From: Trametopsis cervina
Lineage: Eukaryota > Basidiomycota > Agaricomycetes > Polyporales > Irpicaceae
Direction: 5' to 3'
Assembly: GCA_022385755.1 (NCBI GenBank)
Contig: MU278388.1
Location: forward strand, 62,001-126,000
Length of the DNA: 64,000 bases
Part shown: positions 57,818-64,000 of the stretch, piece after piece
Layout of the letters: the number at the start of each line of letters is the position of its first letter
How positions within the stretch are numbered: the stretch's first letter is position 1
Notes under the pieces: generated by a model
Database searches by the model: none
Told to the model about the DNA's origin: nothing
The model's input: only the letters and a program-made list of their open reading frames with translations
Translations under genes and position numbers: made by a program

Positions 57818-58300
57818 TATCCGTGATAGGCCATTCCTGACATCCGGCACGCCCATTTGTTTCGCACCGCTCATTCTGTCATTCCGGTAGGAACGTACGT
57901 ACAACCAACGAATATACACTCACACGAGTCTGTGGCGGAAATGCCGTTCCGAGACCTCGACGAACGCATAACAAGTTCGGAAGGTCAGTCTCTTCCGTCC
58001 GCCTGTGATAGGCTATTCCTGACATATACCGCTCGGTCTTTCATTCCGGTGGGATCGTACGTACAACCTACGAATATACACCCACACGAATTTGTGCTGG
58101 AAATGCTGTTCCGAGATCAATGGACGTCTACACTTCACGTTTGTTTCATTCGAAGGCGCACGGTGCACAGACTGGAGTAGCAGTCTCTTCCGTTCGGTTT
58201 TAGGCTGTTATCGACATACACCGCTCATTCTGTCATTCTAGTAGTAATGTACGTATAGTACAACCAACCAAGAACCATATCCTACAAATACATACACAAA
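57818..58300 (+). repeat. Tandem repeat, three units of about 170-195 bp
   Basis: Units start near 57818, 57989 and 58184. Each has (T/C)GTGATAGGC(T/C)ATTCCTGACAT or a variant, a TCATTC(C/T)GG(T/A) block, GTACGTACAACC(A/T)ACGAATATACAC, and (in the first two) a GGAAATGC(C/T)GTTCCGAGA block. The third unit is the most decayed. Confidence 0.75.
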
Positions 58301-58497
58301 TTGTTGTTCAGATAGCTCGATCAAATCATTGCCCTTACATGTTTGTTTATTTTGTTTCACCCCGCCTTTACGCATCACACGCGCCGATCTCAACGCGCGA
58401 CACAGGATGAACGAAGGACGAGGTTTACGCCTCCTCCTGCTCGGAGGCCTCTGTCATTCGTACCCACATCCCGCCCTGTGCACGTACACCCCATCAG

Positions 58498-61080
58498 CTA
58501 CAGCCTCCTGACAAAAACCAGCTCACTCACCCTCGAATAAATCGTCAAATGCGACTTTGCCCAAAACCGATCAACGCCCTTCCGTCCCTCCTCCCTCCCC
58601 TTCCCCTCTCCATCCCCCCTCCACACAGCAGGCGGCCTCGTACTCGGCTCAAACGCCTCCTCCTCAAACTGCACCCCCTCAAACGCCTGCACCAGCCTCA
58701 CGAGGAAGAAGCCCATCTCGTTGTACGCGAACTGCTGGCCGAGGCAGATGCGCGGGCCGGCGTTGAAGGGGAGGAAGATGAATGGGTTGGGGAGCAGGTA
58801 TTTTTGCACGCGGGCGTCGAGGAATCTGTCGGGGTCGAATTCTTCGGCTGTGTGTGAAAGTAAGGGATGAGCAATGAGAGGGGAAGAGGGGAAGAGGAGG
58901 ACTGACCGTCTGGACCCCAGTAGTCCGTGCGTCGGTGCATACAGTGCACTGAGTACGATAGTGGCGTGCCGGCGGGGATAAAGACGGGCTTTCCGGGTTC
59001 GTCGGTGGGGATGAGCATGTCCTTCGTCACGTACCGCAAGTTCCATGGTCTACACGACAGGTTAGCAGAAATAAATCATAACGGCTCGTGTAGACTCACA
59101 CGGCAGGATAAAGCCTCATCGACTCTACACCAACGCTTATCAGTACCCCACTCCATAAAGCTCTAGGAGAAATCGCAGCGCACCGTTGATAACAGCCCGC
59201 AGATACTTCATCTCGCGCATATCGTCATAGTCCGGTCTACGTGAAGGACCGACGCGTTCGAGGACTTCGGCGCGTAGGCGCGCCATGACGGCGGGGTGTT
59301 GGGAGAGGAAGTAGACGGCCATCGTGAGCATCCCTGCTGTCTGTGTGCGCCCGAATGCGAGTTAGCATAGGAATAGGGGAGGGAGAGAGGAAAGGGCGCA
59401 CCGTGTCGCGTCCGGCGATCATGATGTTGAGGACTTCGTCGTGGAGAATCACCGGGTCTACGAGCCCATCTCACTGTCAGTCTATACAGTACACACCTGC
59501 GCAGCCGCAGGGAACACGTACCATCGACAAACTTGACCAAATGGTCCAACAGCGTCTCCTCCTCCCCAATCTCCTCTTCCTTCCCTTCCACACCAACACC
59601 ACCAAGACCAGCAGCCTTCTCCTCCCTCCTCCTCTCCAGCGCCCTCTCCACAATCGGCGTAAGGTACGCATCCACAACTTTCATCGGTGCAGCCGTACGG
59701 TCCGTCCACAGCTCGCGCCACGGCCAGACCCACCCGATACGCGAGCGGTCCGCGATCACGTCTTGGGCGGCGGCGAACGCGCTTGCGAATGCGTCTGCGG
59801 GCGATAGGTGGGGGCTGGTAAAGTCGTGGGTTGTGGAGGATTGGGGACGTTTGAGGTGGGAGGGGGCGTTGTATGGGTAGGGGAGGGCGCTGGACAGGCT
59901 GGATACGCAGGAGCCGAAGAGGAAGGAGGTTGCAGAGTCGAGGGTGAAGCGTGCGATGAGGTCCTGTTATATGCGTGCGTGTGTTAGGAAGCTGTGGATG
60001 GGGAGAAGGATGGACGGTACCTGGAAGTCGACGGCGTACCCCTCGTTCAAGCGTTCTTTCATCTTATTTATGGCTTGTTCTGTGTGATGGGATTGGATGA
60101 GCATCAGGAGCGCTTGAGTGATAAGATACCAATGCGCAGATGTAGAGGTACTCACCGGCGTGTCGATCGAATATGTCAAAGTCGGTGATCCTGTCGCGCG
60201 TGAAGAAGGGGCGCGTCATCGACCGGTGGAATCTGCGTGAGCGCGATGGGGTGAGTATTGGTGGTTATTGGGGCGAGATAGGAGTGCGTAGTGCGTACTT
60301 CCACATATCGCCTGATAATGCAGAAGTGAGTGAGCGGAGAGGAGGGATGGTGCAAGGGTGGAGGAGGCTCACCGTCCGAGTTGAACACGCCTGTCCCGAG
60401 GACGGAGCGCATGAACGAGTCGAACATCTCCCCTGCGATTAAAACTCATTATTAGTGATGTGAACGGAAGATGACGCGAAGCGCGACGCACCTTTGACAA
60501 AGTCTTGCCATTCTGTCGCGAGGACATGCTGGGATACACTACGTTCAGCGCTATCCGGACAGTCGTGGATAAGGCAACGCGCTCACCTTTACGACGTTGG
60601 CGTCTGAGGTGATGTAGATCCTATCCCACAGCACATAAAGCTCGAAGGTGTTCCCGATGGCCTTCATCTTCGCCCAGAAGAACTCGCCTATCCGTCTCTC
60701 GTCAGCACACCCTCCTACGAACGCCCAAAGCTCACACCAGACGTACTGAGGAACCCATTCTGCACCTGCTCCATCATCTTGAACAGAATATCGACGCTCC
60801 CAAACGACTCGCCCTCGAACCGAGGCGGGAACGGCGCGCCCATCATCTTTGCCCTCTTGCGCTCAGAGCGTTCGCGCAGCTTGAGCCGGACGACATTGTA
60901 CACAGGGATCGTGAGGAGGGCCGCAAGGGAGATGACCGCGGATGATATCTGGATAGGGGCACGGCGGCGAAGGACGAGGAGCAGCGAGGCGGTCAGCACA
61001 GAGGGGTAGAGGACGCCTGCGAGCTGCTTCGAGACGAGCTGGATCGCCTGCGGGACGAGGAACCTCCTACGTGCGGGCAT
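58498..61080 (-). CDS. Cytochrome P450, CYP63-like
   Basis: Membrane-anchored haem monooxygenase, similar in motifs to the agaricomycete CYP63/CYP52-clan enzymes that hydroxylate fatty acids, alkanes or xenobiotics. Start 61080 ([20 protein letters not shown]), then two hydrophobic anchor stretches. Many small exons follow: [71 protein letters not shown]. Key motifs: I-helix IMIAGRDT, K-helix ExxR within ETMRLYPAVPWNLR, the PDRFLD region, and the haem-binding [20 protein letters not shown] with its cysteine ligand. The last exon ends at 58498. A Gly/Glu-rich insert ([12 protein letters not shown]) near the C-terminus is typical of the group. Frame intact. A TATA-like element lies at 61136-61142. 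Confidence 0.9.
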
Positions 61081-63130
61081 GATGCGATGCAATGCGAGAG
61101 GAGGTGCGGGAGCATGGCGAGGCGGGAGCCACTACTATATATTACTTATGAGCGGGTGATGAGGGACTCGATGATGACTGTGCAACTCGAAACTTTCGCA
61201 GGTTGTCGCGGCCGCGGCATGGATCTGAATCGTTGCCCACCAATCGCGGCCTTCACATCGCTCCCACATGCGCTGCTGCATATAGCAGGTGTCTATGTAC
61301 GTCCATCGCAGCTGTCTTTCATTGTCTTTCATCTGGGCCACTGACTAAGGATGCGCAGAGATCTTCGACTGGAGTTTGTAGGCCACCTCGGCGATGGAAA
61401 CACCCAGCCTTCGTCTGTTTCCCACAGACATATATCAGACAGTCACTTGACCTCCTGCCCCCTCCGCACCCCACACACTATCAACAGCGCTCGCATTCCA
61501 CATCCACCCTCTGCGCGCTGTGTCCTCGTCAACACCGACGTCTACAGTACTCCTATTCCTCGGAAATGACAGCTCGATCCCCCGTCAGCGATCGAGGTGG
61601 GCAACCGCGCCGCCCAGCAGTGAAATGAAACGTGGTGCCTGGCGGTGAAATTTGCGAAGTACTGTAGCAGCCGCAGGAGAAACGCGTCGTTCTTGATCGC
61701 ATACTCGGACGGAATCTAATCATGCTCAAGTCATGCTAGCTTCTTCGTCCTGCAGATTACCAGGCGTACGCTATCCGCAGCTCCTGTGCACTGTGGGCTA
61801 CTCCACCCAGGATCGGCACCAAGTACTCACGCTCACCATCCGCGCGAAATCATATGCGTAAGTCTGGCATATGATAACCCGTTGCATCCCGGAACGACTA
61901 ATGTCTGGAGCGGTTCGTGTCTACCTCTCGACGTCTGTGCTCCACAATTCACTCGTGAGTGAACAGACCAGCTACATACAAGCAAGAAACTGAGATGCAT
62001 CTCGGCTTCCTCCCTCGATCACCACCAGCAGTCAAGCGAGTTCTGAGGACAGGCGAAAGTACGCACGACGTGACTTCGAAAGCCCTCAGGACGCATCTTG
62101 TACATCGCTTCCTCGTCAAGAAACAGAAACTGGATTATCCATCGTATGAAAAGAGACTGATGAAAAACAAGTTCAATAAAACGTGTGCCTGGGGCGGCTC
62201 CTCATGCTGTGAAGATGGTCAGTAATTCGCGTGCGAGGACATGAACGACGACGGACCGAGGGACGTTAGACAATGCTTGTGAGTTATCGTGAGGCAGGAT
62301 GTCCGGTAAGAGTCGAGGAGAGAGCTTGAGGGGGTGCGCGCATTCACCATAATCTACCAGACTGAACCCAAAAGGCGTGTGGTACAGGGCGTACGCCGTG
62401 TCGGGTATCGTGCACACTCACACTAACGCGCATCTCAGATCGTCGAAGGTTGAAGCAAACGCCACCACTCAAATACGCTCGCGCTCACGCGTCGCGAAGC
62501 CACTGTTCGACGCAAGCCGTCTGTACACCGCGACTAGGGGTGCCGAGGGACGTAGTGCGACCCGTGTAGTCTATCGCCAGTCCGTCGCATGTGAGCCCGA
62601 TATCCCAAGATCGGTTCGTGTTGAATGGAATGACGTTCGCCAGCGAACCAGATAGAACTTCAGTAGAGTGAGACCAAAGGGAAGACGTGCGAACACGAGG
62701 GAAGAGGGAGGAGGAAGGTGGCAGAAAGATACGTTAACAAGAGCACAATGCCGGCCGACATACTGTGGAATCGGAGGGGGGTTAGAGGCGTAAGGCGAAG
62801 ACGAAGATGGGCTCGCGCGCAACGGACAGGAGGCTGTCGAACTCTGCGGTACATGCGGGCACAAGAGGCCCGGTTCCATACGCGCCCTACACCTTCTCGA
62901 TGCCCAACAGCGGATCGTGGCCAGCCCTACACGTTCGACACAAACGTAGCTGAGCTGTTTGTAGGATGATCTCGGTCACCGTATAGCACTGGCAGTGAGC
63001 GTTCACATGCGCTTCTCCGCCATAGTGCTTGTTATGAGTCCCTTGCCACAAATACAAGACCGTATTTACGAGGGATTCGTATCAGTCAATATGCAAGTAG
63101 AATCATAACTGTACTATTCCGGTATCGAGA
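61081..63130. other. Intergenic, 2 kb, no gene seen
   Basis: Upstream of the P450 (-) and of novel-family copy 4 (+). Open frames on both strands (for example 62571-62879) have no recognisable content. No match to the repeat clusters on either side was noticed. Confidence 0.45.
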
Positions 63131-63335
63131 GACCGTTCATGTGGCCGCTGTGTGCAGAAATTGGCGTGACGCCCTCGACTTGCCATAAACGGCATGTCGA
63201 ATGTTGACCAACAACGCTCACGCCACAAAACACAACCTTCAAGTTTTCTACTGTTAGGCGAGAGCTCTACATACGCAGGTCGGTTCCAAGACAATTGACT
63301 GTCTTGTCTCTACAACCATATCACACTGTAAGGAG
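63131..63335 (+). repeat. Conserved 5' flank of the novel family (copy 4)
   Basis: Inverted counterpart of 45776-45985. Similarity begins abruptly at GACCGTTCATGTG and continues through TGTGTGCAGAAATT, GGCATGTCGAATGTTGACCA, GGCGAGAGCTCTACATAC and CAACCATATCACACTGTAAG, right into the start codon. DNA further upstream is not similar. Confidence 0.75.
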
Positions 63336-64000
63336 ATGGCTGCCCAGGTCCACCTCACATCCCGATCAGACGACACTATGGCACTCCATGACGCAACAGT
63401 ACTTGACGATACTATAAGAACAATCACGCTAGCGAGTGCAGCGGTATTGCGGACTTTGTCGTCAGATGGAAGTAACGACTCTGAAGCCGGAGGCTTGCTG
63501 CCGACTGTTTCGAGCTTGACTGTTATATTGAAGACTATAGCGCGAGTTATCTTGAATACATATGCGTGCAAGATCAAGTGAGTGGATTGCACATTCTCCA
63601 AGTAGGTTTTCTGACCATATTACATCAAGTTCCGACGTATGTGTCTCCTCGGTTCGAGATGCACCTCCAATCTCAGCGGACCTGGTGTTGTCGATGACGC
63701 TCAATGACAGATGGGAAACAACGGACCACGGTGCGTTCTCCCTGCGAAGCGTACTACTTGTATTCGTCGACTTAAAGTCTGCTAGATGTGCCGCCAGAAC
63801 TGCACTTCGTCAGTGAACCTGAGCTGCAGTCCTCCGTGCTATTACCACTGGTAATTCACAGCAATGCCGATATGTTGCTCCCTGTTTTAGAGAGCGCGTT
63901 GAACCAGAGAAAGGAGCTAAGCATCAGCATTCCTCTTGCAGTGGTGTCCGTAGTCTCTGAACGTGATACACGTGTTCAGATTTGCGTAGGATCGTCCGAT
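63336..64000 (+). CDS. Novel family, copy 4 (5' part, runs off the window)
   Basis: Begins MAAQVHLTSRSDDTMALHDA at 63336, nearly identical to copy 1. Exon 1 ends at an AA|GTGAGT donor near 63579; the next exon gives DAPPISADLVLSMTLNDRWE, and the next SEPELQ, LLPVLESALNQRKELSISIP and VSERDTRVQICVGSSD at the window edge. Splice sites and phases are conserved with copy 1 and no disruption is visible. This is probably a full gene continuing past 64000. It is on the opposite strand to copies 1 and 2. Confidence 0.7.

Overview
The window is nuclear DNA from a filamentous basidiomycete, most likely a wood-decay agaricomycete (Polyporales-like). Reasons: dense short introns (about 50-70 nt), basidiomycete-typical families (DUF6533 membrane proteins, an 'MTEY' disordered family, a CYP63-like P450), and a secreted GH30 xylanase-type enzyme with a fungal CBM1. 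No virus, bacterial insert, CRISPR array, rRNA or tRNA was recognised.

Layout. 1-600: 3' end of the plasma-membrane H+-ATPase gene. 1451-6357: three direct tandem copies of an F-box-like gene, each with five exons. 7364-7772: a small secreted cysteine-free protein. 9495-11225 (-): DUF6533 membrane protein. 13419-14402: DASH/Dam1 kinetochore subunit. 14804-15808: single-pass membrane protein. 16196-18012 (-): GH30-CBM1. 19487-20676: 1-Cys peroxiredoxin with an 11-nt microexon. 21367-22311 (-) and 22542-23297 (+): CCDC137-like nucleolar protein and ESCRT-II subunit SNF8, head to head. 24492-26041 (-): first MTEY-family gene. 27921-29932 (-): type-B carboxylesterase. 32613-33932: UbiA prenyltransferase. 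34237-35839 (-): ZNHIT2-like HIT zinc finger. 36365-39257: Vps3/TGFBRAP1-like gene without its N-terminal CNH propeller. 40078-42099: MFS transporter of the allantoate-permease type.

From about 42.5 kb to the end the character changes. A large undescribed protein family (acidic C-terminal tail, about 950 aa) occurs four times: 42508-45775 (-), a 5'-deleted copy at 46186-48588 (-), a fragment at 55095-55472 (+), and a copy running off the end from 63336 (+). Between them lies a large, broken inverted duplication (48.2-51.1 kb against 54.3-57.6 kb). It contains nine degenerate copies of one short repeat, four in one orientation on the left and five in the opposite orientation on the right, placed around a second MTEY-family gene (52675-53544). 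A three-unit tandem repeat (57.8-58.3 kb) and a CYP63-like P450 gene (58498-61080, -) follow.

The first 42 kb is therefore mostly housekeeping and secretion genes with some local duplication, and the last 22 kb is a repeat-rich, duplication-prone accessory block. That block, with its novel four-copy family and near-palindromic architecture, is the most interesting part. All exon joins were made by eye from splice consensus, reading-frame phase and comparison between copies; none is transcript-verified.
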